NCBI GenBank assembly: GCA_038318385.1
Contig: JBBQCD010000002.1
Coordinates: 1 to 64,000, forward strand
From: Schlegelella_A sp038318385
Lineage (GTDB): Bacteria; Pseudomonadota; Gammaproteobacteria; Burkholderiales; Burkholderiaceae_C
DNA: 64,000 nt
Reading direction: 5' to 3'
The translations under genes and the position numbers were made by a program. Numbering within the stretch: the stretch's first letter is position 1; the number at the start of each line of letters is the position of its first letter. Below the pieces are notes generated by a model, which had not been told where the DNA came from, made no database searches, and worked only from the letters and a program-made list of their open reading frames with translations. This document shows, piece after piece, positions 34,136-42,811 of this stretch.

Positions 34136-34156
34136 GAGTGTCGCGCCACGATACAA
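34136..34156. promoter_or_regulatory. Probable MarR operator 2
   Basis: GAGTGTCG-cgcca-CGATACAA has the same 5-base spacing as operator 1 and a nearly identical right half (CGATACAA versus CGATGTAA), followed in both by the shared ATTC. The left half is weaker (5 of 8). The two centres are 30 bp apart, about three helical turns, so dimers would sit on the same face of the DNA. Confidence 0.5.
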
Positions 34157-34243
34157 ATTCAGACGCACCGGCGCGACGCACGTCGTCGCATCGCTCCCGC
34201 GTCTGGGGTGACTCGAAATCCACCACTAATGGAGAACTCGAAC

Positions 34244-35602
34244 ATGGCACAAAAGAATCGGTTTGACGGCGGCCCCGACGGCGTGTCGCGGCGAGCATTG
34301 GTGCAGGCCGGGGTCGGCCTGGCGGGCGGCAGCCTGCTGTCGACGTTGTCCATGCCCCTGTTCGCTGCCGATCGTCCAGCTGTCGGCACCTATCCGGCCG
34401 GTGCTTCCGGCGACTCGGTCTTCATCGGCATCGCGGTGCCGCGGACCGGCGCCTATGCGGTGCAGGGCGAAGACGAGCTCAAGGGTTGGCAACTGGCGGT
34501 CGAGCACCTCAATTCGGGGCATGAACTGATGCGCAAGCTCTCGCCCAAGACCACGAAGGGCGTGCTCGGCAAGGTCGTGAAGATCGGCGTCGCCGACTCG
34601 GCGGCCAAGCCGAACACCGCGGTCCAGGCGGAGCAGCGCTTCATCACCGAGAACAACGCCATCCTGATGACCGGCTCGACGTCGAGCGCGGTCGCGGTCG
34701 CGCTCAACAAGCTGGCGCAGAGCTCGAAAGTGCTCTACGTGTCCGGCATCTCGGGATCGAACGACACCACCGGCAAGGACTGCGTGCGCTACGGCTTTCG
34801 ACAGTGCTTCTACGGCGAGACGGCCGCCAACGCGATCGGCCCGGTGTTGCTGAAGACCTTCGGCAAGAACAAGAAGGCGGCCTTCATGACGCCGGACTAC
34901 ACCTATGGTCACACCGTCACCAAGTCGGTGAACGACTACCTGGCTGAAAAGGGCGGCTGGAAGATGGTGACCAACCAGGTCTCGCCGCTGGGTGCACCGG
35001 ACTTCAGTTCCTATCTGCTCAACATCGCCAATTCCGGCGCCGACGTCCTGATCAACGTGAACTGGGGTCGCGACGCCGTGTTGTCGATCCAGCAAGCTCA
35101 GCGGTTCGGCATCTTCGAGAAGATGAAGCTGGTGGTGCCCTACCAGATTCCGTTCCTCGCTCCCGAAGTGGGCGGCAACCTGCTCGCGGGCGTCTACGCC
35201 GCGACCGATTTCTGGTGGACGCTCGAAGACCAGTTTCCGCTTGCCAAGATGTTCGTGGAAGCCTTCGAGAAGAAGTTCGGCTACAAGCCGGAATGGGGCG
35301 CGGAAAACGCCTACACCAGCTTTGCGCACTGGGCCCGCATGGTCGAGGAAGCGGGGTCCTTCTACCCGCCGGACGTCATCAAGGCCTACGAGAAGGGCGA
35401 AACCATTCCTTCGCTCGTCGGCGACGTGCACTACCGCCCGCAGGACCACCAGTGCGTCCGCCCTGTCATCATCGTCAGGGGCAAGGCGCAGAAGGACATG
35501 AAGAACAAGGAAGACTTCTGGGAAGTCGTCGAGGTCGTCCCCGGTGCCCCGCTGATGCAGGCGCCGGGTGCCTTCGGGTGCAAGCCGGGCGATTACACCT
35601 GA
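34244..35602 (+). CDS. ABC transporter substrate-binding protein (branched-chain amino-acid type), Tat signal
   Basis: The 452-aa protein starts at ATG 34244, which has GGAG 11 bases upstream. Residues ~15-45 carry a twin-arginine signal (VSRRALVQAGVGLAGGSLLS, then FAA-DR), so it is probably exported folded by the Tat system. The mature part (FIGIAVPRTGAYAVQGEDEL) is a type I periplasmic binding protein of the LivK/urea/amide group. It is the first gene of a transporter operon controlled by the divergent MarR. The ligand is not predictable. A strong hairpin follows the gene and may keep its expression above that of the membrane components. Confidence 0.88.
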   Translation: MAQKNRFDGGPDGVSRRALVQAGVGLAGGSLLSTLSMPLFAADRPAVGTYPAGASGDSVFIGIAVPRTGAYAVQGEDELKGWQLAVEHLNSGHELMRKLSPKTTKGVLGKVVKIGVADSAAKPNTAVQAEQRFITENNAILMTGSTSSAVAVALNKLAQSSKVLYVSGISGSNDTTGKDCVRYGFRQCFYGETAANAIGPVLLKTFGKNKKAAFMTPDYTYGHTVTKSVNDYLAEKGGWKMVTNQVSPLGAPDFSSYLLNIANSGADVLINVNWGRDAVLSIQQAQRFGIFEKMKLVVPYQIPFLAPEVGGNLLAGVYAATDFWWTLEDQFPLAKMFVEAFEKKFGYKPEWGAENAYTSFAHWARMVEEAGSFYPPDVIKAYEKGETIPSLVGDVHYRPQDHQCVRPVIIVRGKAQKDMKNKEDFWEVVEVVPGAPLMQAPGAFGCKPGDYT

Positions 35603-35623
35603 TCGCTTCGCCGCAACGTTCTC

Positions 35624-35658
35624 GAATCCGGGCCTCGCACTCTGCGAGGCCCGGATTC
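35624..35658 (+). terminator. Perfect 16-bp hairpin between binding protein and permease
   Basis: GAATCCGGGCCTCGCA pairs perfectly with TGCGAGGCCCGGATTC around a 3-base loop (CTC). There is no U-tract after it, so it is probably a partial terminator or an mRNA stabilising 3' end for the binding-protein transcript, as is common in periplasmic-binding-protein operons. It lies 21 bases after the binding-protein stop codon and 103 bases before the permease start. Confidence 0.75.
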
Positions 35659-35761
35659 ATGATCGGCACACCATAATCGTCGGGGCCAGCGCGGCGCCGC
35701 TCGGAAGATCCCGCTTCCGAACCACCGCGCAGGAATTGAACTGTCGTCTTCGAGGCTGGCT

Positions 35762-36637
35762 TTGATCAATTGGCCCAATTTCGTATCGCAGATGTTCAAC
35801 GGCCTCGTCCTCGGGGCCTTGCTGGCGCTGATCTCGTCCGGCCTCACGATCATCTACGGCACCCTCGGCGTTCTCAACCTCGCCCACGGCGCCATGTTCA
35901 TGCTCGGCGGATACGCGGGCTACATGGCGTTCACGTACACCGGCTCCTTCATCGTCGCGCTGATCGCGGGGGCGCTGTTCGTATTGGTGGTCGGCGTGGT
36001 GATGGAGCAGGTCATCATCCGCCACTTCTACACGCGTTCAGGCGAAGACCAGCTCCTCGTGACCTTCGGCATCGGCATGGTCATGGTAGAGACCATCCGC
36101 TACTTCTTCGGCAGCCTTTCGATGTCGGTGCCGGCGCCGGCGGGCTTCTCGGGCATCACCTCGATGGGGTTCATGCTCTACCCCACCTACCGACTGGCAC
36201 TGGTGGGGATCATCGCGGTGGCGCTCGGCATCCTGTACCTGGTGCTCTATCGCACGCGACTCGGACTGACCGTGCGCGCCGGCCTCGAGGATTCGGAGAT
36301 GGTGGATGCACTCGGGATCAACGTGCATCGAGTGTTCACGCTGGTGTTCGGCATCGGCGCCATGGCCGCCGGATTCGCAGGCATCGCCAACGCGCCGGTG
36401 GTGTCGCTCACCCCCGACATGGGCGAGACGATCCTGGTACAGACCTTCGTCGTCGTCGTCATCGGCGGCGTCGGCTCCTTCCCCGGTGCCATCCTGGGTG
36501 GCCTCATCGCCGGCGAGATCATCAGCATCACGGCGATGATCGATCCGGCCTATTCGTACGTGATGCTGTTCGTGGCGATGACGCTGGTGCTGATGGTGCG
36601 ACCGCGCGGCCTGCTCGGCAGCGCCAGCCGCGAGTAA
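35762..36637 (+). CDS. livH: ABC transporter permease, LivH family
   Basis: The 291-aa integral membrane protein has about eight hydrophobic segments and the LivH signatures SGLTIIYGTLGVLNLAHGAM near residue 26 and GIGAMAAGFAGI near 197. It forms the transmembrane channel with the LivM-type partner. It starts with TTG at 35762 (GAGG 8 bases upstream). It lies downstream of the binding protein and 11 bp upstream of the LivM-LivG fusion. Confidence 0.9.
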   Translation: MINWPNFVSQMFNGLVLGALLALISSGLTIIYGTLGVLNLAHGAMFMLGGYAGYMAFTYTGSFIVALIAGALFVLVVGVVMEQVIIRHFYTRSGEDQLLVTFGIGMVMVETIRYFFGSLSMSVPAPAGFSGITSMGFMLYPTYRLALVGIIAVALGILYLVLYRTRLGLTVRAGLEDSEMVDALGINVHRVFTLVFGIGAMAAGFAGIANAPVVSLTPDMGETILVQTFVVVVIGGVGSFPGAILGGLIAGEIISITAMIDPAYSYVMLFVAMTLVLMVRPRGLLGSASRE

Positions 36638-36648
36638 GCGCCCTCGCC

Positions 36649-38502
36649 ATGCGCATCCGCCGCCCTTTTCTCCTCGAAGCCCTGACGGCCATCGGCCTGC
36701 TCGCTGCGCCGTTCCTGCTGCCGTATCTGGACTTCGCGCCCAACACGGTCAACCGGATCCTGGTCTGGGGTCTGTTCGGGATCGGCTTCGACATCCTGTT
36801 CGGTTACGCCGGGTTGCTCTCCTTCGGCCAGGCTGCCTTCTACGGCACCGGCGGCTTCGTCGCAGCCTACCTCCTCACCGTCGCAGGCTTCCCGCATGTC
36901 GTGACGGCGCTCGCGATCGGCACGGTGGCCGCCGCCGTCACCGGCTATCTGGTCGGGCTGATCGCTCTGCGGCGCACGGGCATCTATTTCGTCATGATCA
37001 CCGTGGCGATCGCCGAGGTGTTCTTCTTCGTCGAGTTCTCTCCGCTTTCGCAGTTCACCGGTGGCGAGAACGGGCTGCCCGGCGTTCCGACCCCGTCCTT
37101 CGATCTCGGCTTCACCACGTTCAAGTTCACCAGCGGCTGGTCGCTCTACTGGTTCCTGGCGCTGTGCTATTTCATCGGCATGGTGATCGCGCTGCGCATC
37201 GTGCGCTCGCCCCTCGGCGCGATCCTGAGTGCCATTCGCGAGAATCCGCTGCGCGCGGCGGCGGTCGGACACAACGTGCACGGCTACAAGCTCACCGCCT
37301 TCGTGATCGCGGCCGCCTATGCCGGCTTCGCCGGCGGGCTGCTCGGCGTAATGCAGGCCTTCATGCCGCCCGATGCTTTCATGTTCCAGACATCGGCGCA
37401 GCTGGTCATGCAGACGGTAATTGGTGGTGTCGGCACCCTCTTCGGCCCGCTCCTCGGCGCCGCGGTCTGGCTCTACCTGCAGGATTTCCTGCAGGCCAGA
37501 CTCAACCTCGGCGCCGCCTGGGCGTTGGTGCTCGGCGTGATCTTCGTGCTGCTGGTCTGCTTCCTGCGGCACGGCATCATCGGCGGCTTCGCCGACCTCT
37601 ACGCTTACTGGACCGGACGGAACAGGCAACCCGAAGCCGAGCCGGAAACGGCCGCTGGCAATGCCGTCGCGGATGATGGCGCTGTGAGCGCAGCGGTCGC
37701 CACCGCGCCGGTCCCGCGACGCATCCGCGAAGGCAACGGCCATGCCGGCCCGATCCTGCAGGTGACCGGGTTGACCAAGCAGTACGGCGGACTGGTCGCC
37801 AACAGCAACATCGACTTCACCGTCAACCACGGCGAGCTGCGCGGGGTGATCGGACCGAACGGCGCCGGCAAGTCGACCTTCTTCAAGATGCTGACCTGCG
37901 AGGTTCGCCCGACCTCGGGAAAGATCGTCTTCGAGGGACGCGACATCACGGGCATGACGGTCACCGACGCCTGCCAGCTCGGGCTCACCAAGAGCTATCA
38001 GGTCAATCAGCTGTTCAATCGCCTGACGGTTCGCGAGAACCTGACCATCGCGGTGCTGGCCGAGCTGCGGGGCAAGTTCCGCATCGACATGTGGCGACTG
38101 GCGGACAAGTTTCCCGGACTGTCGGAGAGGGTTGCGCACAATCTCGCGCTGGTCGACCTCACGCGGCGCGCCGACACGCCGGTGTCGGCGCTCGCCTACG
38201 GCGAGAAGCGCCGGCTGGAGATCGGCCTCGCCCTGGCGACATCGCCGAGCCTGCTGCTGCTCGACGAGCCGCTGGCCGGCATGAGCCCGCGCGAGCGGGT
38301 CGACACCGTCAAGCTGCTTAAGTCCATCAGCCAGGGGCGGACCATGATCGTGATCGACCACGACAAGGAGTCGTTGTTCGAACTGGTCGAGAAGGTCACC
38401 GTCCTCCAGGAGGGCAGCGTCCTGGTCGAGGGCACCCCGGAAGAGATCGAAACCAACGCGGCGGTGCAGGAAGCCTATCTCGGCGGGATGGCCATCGCAT
38501 GA
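36649..38502 (+). CDS. Fused LivM permease-LivG ATPase
   Basis: The 617-aa protein joins two usually separate subunits. Residues ~1-325 are a LivM-type permease (GLFGIGFDILFGYAGLLSFG; eight or so membrane segments). A hydrophilic, low-complexity linker runs over ~325-365. Residues ~366-617 are a LivG-type ATPase with Walker A GPNGAGKST, signature LAYGEKRRLEIG (Ala in place of the usual Ser), Walker B LLLLDEPLAGM and the switch His in VIDHD. There is no internal stop or frameshift. Fusion of LivM to LivG is known in Proteobacteria. Start at 36649 is the first ATG after livH. Confidence 0.9.
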   Translation: MRIRRPFLLEALTAIGLLAAPFLLPYLDFAPNTVNRILVWGLFGIGFDILFGYAGLLSFGQAAFYGTGGFVAAYLLTVAGFPHVVTALAIGTVAAAVTGYLVGLIALRRTGIYFVMITVAIAEVFFFVEFSPLSQFTGGENGLPGVPTPSFDLGFTTFKFTSGWSLYWFLALCYFIGMVIALRIVRSPLGAILSAIRENPLRAAAVGHNVHGYKLTAFVIAAAYAGFAGGLLGVMQAFMPPDAFMFQTSAQLVMQTVIGGVGTLFGPLLGAAVWLYLQDFLQARLNLGAAWALVLGVIFVLLVCFLRHGIIGGFADLYAYWTGRNRQPEAEPETAAGNAVADDGAVSAAVATAPVPRRIREGNGHAGPILQVTGLTKQYGGLVANSNIDFTVNHGELRGVIGPNGAGKSTFFKMLTCEVRPTSGKIVFEGRDITGMTVTDACQLGLTKSYQVNQLFNRLTVRENLTIAVLAELRGKFRIDMWRLADKFPGLSERVAHNLALVDLTRRADTPVSALAYGEKRRLEIGLALATSPSLLLLDEPLAGMSPRERVDTVKLLKSISQGRTMIVIDHDKESLFELVEKVTVLQEGSVLVEGTPEEIETNAAVQEAYLGGMAIA

Positions 38503-38557
38503 GCCTCGGGTTGCATCACGGGGCGAGTGCCGATGCCCACAGCACGGAGGTCCATCG

Positions 38558-39256
38558 GTGAGCCTGCTCGAAGTCTCGGGACTCAACAGCTACTACGGCG
38601 ACTCCCACATCCTGTTCGACGTCGCATTGCGCGTCGAGGCCCATGAGGTGGTGGCACTGCTCGGTCGCAACGGCGCCGGCAAGAGCACCACCCTGAAGAC
38701 GCTGATGGGGATCGTCCGCCCGCGATCGGGCCGCGTCGTGTTCGACGGGGTCGACATCGCAGGGCAGCCGGCCCACCGCATCGCTGGGGCCGGCATGCAA
38801 CTGGTACCCGAGGAGCGGCGCATCTTCGGCAGTCTCGACGTCGAAGAGAACATCGTGCTTGCCAGCCTGACCGCAAAGCAGGCCTGGCCGCTGGAGCGCA
38901 TCTACGAGATCTTTCCGAGACTCGCCGCACGTCGGCGCAGCCGCGGCTCCGATCTGTCGGGAGGCGAGCAGCAGATGCTGGCGATTGCCCGCGCGCTTGT
39001 GCGCGATCCCAAGATGATCCTGCTGGACGAGCCCTTCGAAGGCCTGGCGCCCGTGATCGTGCGCGACCTGCTCGCGGTCTGCCGCAAGCTGGCGGAGGCC
39101 GGGCAGACCATCGTGTTGGTGGAGCAGAACCTGGCGGCGACACTGGCCCTCGCCAGCCGCGTCTACATCATCAACAACGGCCACATCGCGCACGAAGGCT
39201 CGGCCGATGAGCTCAAGGCCGACCCCCGGGTGCTGCAGAAGTATCTGGGCATCTAG
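38558..39256 (+). CDS. livF: ABC transporter ATP-binding protein, LivF family
   Basis: The 232-aa ATPase has Walker A GRNGAGKST (residues ~36-44), signature LSGGEQQMLAIARAL (~130), Walker B MILLDEPFEGLAP (~150) and the switch His position replaced by EQN, which is normal for LivF. It starts with GTG at 38558 preceded by ACGGAGG. It pairs with the LivG half of the upstream fusion to complete the transporter. It is the last gene of the operon and converges with the amyloid-locus gene, 67 bp away. Confidence 0.92.
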   Translation: MSLLEVSGLNSYYGDSHILFDVALRVEAHEVVALLGRNGAGKSTTLKTLMGIVRPRSGRVVFDGVDIAGQPAHRIAGAGMQLVPEERRIFGSLDVEENIVLASLTAKQAWPLERIYEIFPRLAARRRSRGSDLSGGEQQMLAIARALVRDPKMILLDEPFEGLAPVIVRDLLAVCRKLAEAGQTIVLVEQNLAATLALASRVYIINNGHIAHEGSADELKADPRVLQKYLGI

Positions 39257-39323
39257 GCCCGCCGGCCAGCGCGCTACCGCGTTCGGCGATCAAGGGGCCG
39301 GCAGAACCGACCGCGGCGCAAAG

Positions 39324-41630
39324 TCAGCGCCGCAGCGAATCGATCAGTGCACCTCGCAGCGTCGACTCGAAGTTCTGCGCGCGCAGCACCTGGAGGCTGT
39401 TCACCGCCGCATTGATCGAGGTGATGTTCTGGATCTTCTGGTCGTTCAGGGTGTTCTGAACCACCGTGCCGAGTGTCGCCGCGGAGATGGGGCCGGTCAG
39501 GAAGGTATTGCCGGCACCGTTCTGGATCAGGGTCAGGCCGCTGCCCGAAGCAACCGCCGACGCCACCGTGCCCACAGGACTCTGGCCGCGGACAGCGCCC
39601 GCGGCATCGCTGACGTTGAGGGACGTCGTCGTCACGAGACTGCCGTTGATGTAGACAGCCCGCTCGATGCCGAACGAGACCTGCAGGCCGTTGCCGGCAT
39701 CGAAGCCGCCGCGTACCCGATCGAGATCCAGGTCGCCGACGGCCACCAGCCCTTCGCCGATCGGCGAGTGGCCACGTGATCTCGGGGCGTCGGTCGACGC
39801 CAGCGGTCGTTGCACGTTGCCGGACGACAACCTCGTCGGTTCCACCGGAGGGGCGGCGACGCCGCCCTCGCCGCCCGCGCCTGTTGACGAACCCACGAGA
39901 TCGTGGCGTCCGAGCGTGGCTGCGAGCGTGAGCAAGGCGCGCTCGGCGTGCGAGGAAACGAATATGGCGCCTGCCTGCGTACCGACCAGCGCGGGCACTG
40001 CATCGTCCGGGCTGAGCAAGGCCTCGAGGCTGTGCCGCACGCGCTCGCCATGGGACGCAGCGACGACGATTCTGGGAATGCGATCGACGGCGACCACCGG
40101 CGACTCGGCCGGCAAGGCGACTTCGGCGGTTGCGGGATTCGGCACCGCAGCGCCTGAAACCGTCGTCGCCGCAGCCCCTCCTGCTGCATTCACCGCAACG
40201 CCTGCAATTGCATTCGTGGCAGCGCTTGCGACTGCATTCGTGGGAGCGCTTGCGACTGTGCTCGCGGGGGCCGCAGAGAAGAGGTCGACATCGATGTCGA
40301 CATGGTCGCCGCTCGCTTGCTTCGACGAGCCAGCGAGCTCGATGTCGATAGGCGGCCGGAGATCGAGGTTCAGATCGAGCTGGAGCAACGGCGCGATCAG
40401 GTCGAGCCCGATGTCGAGCTCGATGTCGAGCGCGGATTCGGCCACGACCGGATTGACGTCGAGCGCTGCCATCGGCCCGATCGCCAGGTTGATGTCGAGC
40501 GCGGACGTCGTGCCCGTCGCCGCGATGGGGGGTTCGACAGGGCTCGCGATCGGACTCGCGATGGGGCGTTCGACACGGCTCTCGATCGGATTCGCGGCGA
40601 CGGACGTCGGCGCAGGGGTCGCCGCCGCGATTCGACTCGTCGGGAGCACCGGGCCATCCTCTTGGCGGGGCGCAATCTCGGCGACCAATACCTGACGCAG
40701 CGCCTCGGCCATCCGGTCCATCTTGGCGGCGCGGATCGACTGCGATGCGGCCTTCGCGACCGGTGTGGAGCGCGCGGACAACGCGATCGCCTGCGGCAGG
40801 TCGAGGGGCAGATCGATGTCGACGCCGACTGGCACCTCGGCGGATGCCGCCACCTGAGAATCCGCCGCAGCGCGTTCGCTCCCGGAGGTTGTGGTGGCAA
40901 GCGCAGTCGCATCGTCGAGGGGCGGACCGGCCAGGTAGCGCGCCAGTTCAGCCACGGACAGCCAGGCATGACTCGGGCGAACGTCGCCTTCCTTCTGCGC
41001 GACGCTGTCGGAGCCATCCGAGAGCGTGGGAACTGCCGAAGCGGTGGGGTCCAGCGGCGGTCGAACCGGCCGCGCCTCGTCAGCTTGACCTTCGGGTTGC
41101 GGATCGGGGCCTGCCACGCTGGTCCAGGGCCGCAGTTGCATCGATGTCGATGAACCCTTCGGATCGCGCTGGCGCAGCCCCGTCACCAGCTGACGGGTGG
41201 CAGGCGGCTGCGGATGTGCGGGCGCCCCGGCGGGAACCCGCGGGTCCTCCATCAGCACCAGTGCCAGGGCGTCGGCCCGCTCGTATTCCTGGTCGCTGAC
41301 GCGCGGGCGGGCTACGGCGCGCGACCCCTGGCGGCTCGGATCGGACAAGGCACTGAGCGAATCGCGGCGCAAGGCGTCGATCGCGACACGCATGGCCGCT
41401 CGCTCGTTGTCGCCGAGTTCGCCCACCAGCGTGCGCCAGGCGGGCAGCGCATCGATCGGGGAGGACACCAGAGGGTTGAAGGGCCCGTCGCTGCGCAGGT
41501 CGAATGCGTCGACGGCGACCGAGCTGGCGCTGACGTCGGCTTCGATGCGCCCGTAGGCCGGCTTGCCGAGCGACAGGCCGAGGCCCGCGATCGACATCAG
41601 CACGACGAGTTGGCGAGGCGTCGGCTTCAT
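39324..41630 (-). CDS. 768-aa exported protein of the Fap-like amyloid locus
   Basis: The protein begins MKPTPRQLVVLMSIAGLGLS, then a likely signal cleavage after PAYG. The middle is low complexity: Pro/Ala/Ser-rich, with an alternating Asp/hydrophobic block at residues ~375-440 (for example ALDIELDIGLDLIAPLLQLD) and an Ala/Thr/Val block. The last ~155 residues form a compact conserved-looking domain that begins after DLDRVRGG and contains VSFGIERAVYINGSLVTTTS and ends LRAQNFESTLRGALIDSLRR. The double glycine resembles a C39 peptidase cleavage site, and a C39 peptidase gene lies immediately upstream. No counterpart in the six-gene Pseudomonas fap operon is obvious. Start codon overlaps a five-codon mini-frame (see findings). 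Confidence 0.75.
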   Translation of the reverse strand: MKPTPRQLVVLMSIAGLGLSLGKPAYGRIEADVSASSVAVDAFDLRSDGPFNPLVSSPIDALPAWRTLVGELGDNERAAMRVAIDALRRDSLSALSDPSRQGSRAVARPRVSDQEYERADALALVLMEDPRVPAGAPAHPQPPATRQLVTGLRQRDPKGSSTSMQLRPWTSVAGPDPQPEGQADEARPVRPPLDPTASAVPTLSDGSDSVAQKEGDVRPSHAWLSVAELARYLAGPPLDDATALATTTSGSERAAADSQVAASAEVPVGVDIDLPLDLPQAIALSARSTPVAKAASQSIRAAKMDRMAEALRQVLVAEIAPRQEDGPVLPTSRIAAATPAPTSVAANPIESRVERPIASPIASPVEPPIAATGTTSALDINLAIGPMAALDVNPVVAESALDIELDIGLDLIAPLLQLDLNLDLRPPIDIELAGSSKQASGDHVDIDVDLFSAAPASTVASAPTNAVASAATNAIAGVAVNAAGGAAATTVSGAAVPNPATAEVALPAESPVVAVDRIPRIVVAASHGERVRHSLEALLSPDDAVPALVGTQAGAIFVSSHAERALLTLAATLGRHDLVGSSTGAGGEGGVAAPPVEPTRLSSGNVQRPLASTDAPRSRGHSPIGEGLVAVGDLDLDRVRGGFDAGNGLQVSFGIERAVYINGSLVTTTSLNVSDAAGAVRGQSPVGTVASAVASGSGLTLIQNGAGNTFLTGPISAATLGTVVQNTLNDQKIQNITSINAAVNSLQVLRAQNFESTLRGALIDSLRR

Positions 41631-41643
41631 GGCTGCGCAGCCA

Positions 41644-42333
41644 TCAGAAATCGGACGACCCGAACTTCGGGAGGACAAGACCGCCGAGACCTGCCCGGCT
41701 GATGCCCTGGGCGAGGGGTGCCTGCACCGCGACTCGCCAGTCTTCGTCCCGGTTGAAGGACGCGAGATCACTGCGGTTGCTGATGACGAACAGGACGCCA
41801 TTGACCCACAGCGACTCGAAAGCCTCCTTCGAGATGGCACGGGTGCCGCCGGCGGGGTCTCCGATGAGAACCCGCTGACCGCGGATACCCTTGATCACGA
41901 CGAAATGGTTGTACCCCTTGTCGTTGATCAGCACGATCGCGGGGATCTTGGCGCTCGCGAGCTTTTCGAGCGGCGCCTCGAAGCCGTCGGCCTCGAAACC
42001 TTTCGACTCGAGAAATCGCTTCATGTCGAGGAGCGAAAAGCCCTCGTGCTTGATCTTTTCCTGGTCGCCTTGCGCGAACATGGCCTCGAAGGCCTGCTGT
42101 TCGCTGATGGCGTCGCCATAGTGGTAGGTGAGCAGCGTGGAAACCGCTGCGGATCCGCAGCTGAAGTCGTACTGCTGGCGGATCATCGCCTTGAACCGGG
42201 CCTCCTTGATGCTGGTGGCCGGAACGGAATAGGCGCCTCCGATCTGCAACGGCAGTTCGACCGAGCCAGCTCGAGCGGCACTTGCGCATGTGACGGCGAG
42301 GACGACGAACAGCCGCGCCAATAGATTCTTCAT
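41644..42333 (-). CDS. fapD: FapD-like C39-family cysteine peptidase
   Basis: The 229-aa protein has a Sec signal peptide (cleavage near ASAARA-GS) and a C39 peptidase domain with catalytic Cys59 in QYDFSCGSAA, His143 in GYNHFVVIKG and Asp159 in IGDPAGG. In Pseudomonas Fap systems FapD is a periplasmic C39-type protease needed for amyloid export. C39 enzymes typically cut after double glycines, and such sites occur in both neighbouring small/large products. It starts 11 bp after the FapE-like gene without a clear Shine-Dalgarno, suggesting coupled translation. Confidence 0.85.
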   Translation of the reverse strand: MKNLLARLFVVLAVTCASAARAGSVELPLQIGGAYSVPATSIKEARFKAMIRQQYDFSCGSAAVSTLLTYHYGDAISEQQAFEAMFAQGDQEKIKHEGFSLLDMKRFLESKGFEADGFEAPLEKLASAKIPAIVLINDKGYNHFVVIKGIRGQRVLIGDPAGGTRAISKEAFESLWVNGVLFVISNRSDLASFNRDEDWRVAVQAPLAQGISRAGLGGLVLPKFGSSDF

Positions 42334-42344
42334 TCGGGGGTTCG

Positions 42345-42749
42345 TTACTTCAACTGCACATTGACGATCGTGGCGTTCTGGATGAGGACGTTGTTGCCGG
42401 TGTTCTGCACCACCATCGGAAGGCCCACCGATCCCTGAAAGGCCGCGTCGCTGATGACGTTGTTGCCGGTGTTGACATTGATCGCGCGGTTGTCCGCGAC
42501 GACTCCCTTCAGCTGCATCTCCGAGATGCCGCCGTCACCGCCGCGTCGCTTGGCGAGCGACGTGCTGTCGATGGCCTTGAGACCGAACGGATTGGCCCTC
42601 TGCATCGGCGAAACGGCAGGTCCACCGTCTTCCGAGGCCGACGGCGCCAACATCAGCACCCCTGCTTCGTCGGACGCCAGAACGCTCGTGCTCGAAAGCA
42701 GCATCGCCAGCGTGGCGCCGACGATGAATGGCCGCATTGCGTGTGACAT
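42345..42749 (-). CDS. FapE-like small secreted protein
   Basis: The 134-aa protein has a signal peptide (MSHAMRPFIVGATLAMLLSS, cleavage near VLA-SD). Residues ~66-74 hold KRRGGDGG, a double-glycine motif before a compact C-terminal domain rich in Asn/Val: VNTGNNVISDAAFQGSVGL and VQNTGNNVLIQNATIVN. The tandem NTGNNV-x-I pattern resembles amyloid-repeat chemistry and FapE-type extracellular minor components. AGGA precedes the start by about 6 bases. It lies between the fibre-protein gene and the C39 peptidase. Confidence 0.7.
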   Translation of the reverse strand: MSHAMRPFIVGATLAMLLSSTSVLASDEAGVLMLAPSASEDGGPAVSPMQRANPFGLKAIDSTSLAKRRGGDGGISEMQLKGVVADNRAINVNTGNNVISDAAFQGSVGLPMVVQNTGNNVLIQNATIVNVQLK

Positions 42750-42811
42750 GACTGATCCTGTCTGGTTGGAAACGGGGCACCGGAAGCAAGCCTCCGGCGC
42801 CCCTTCTCAAG

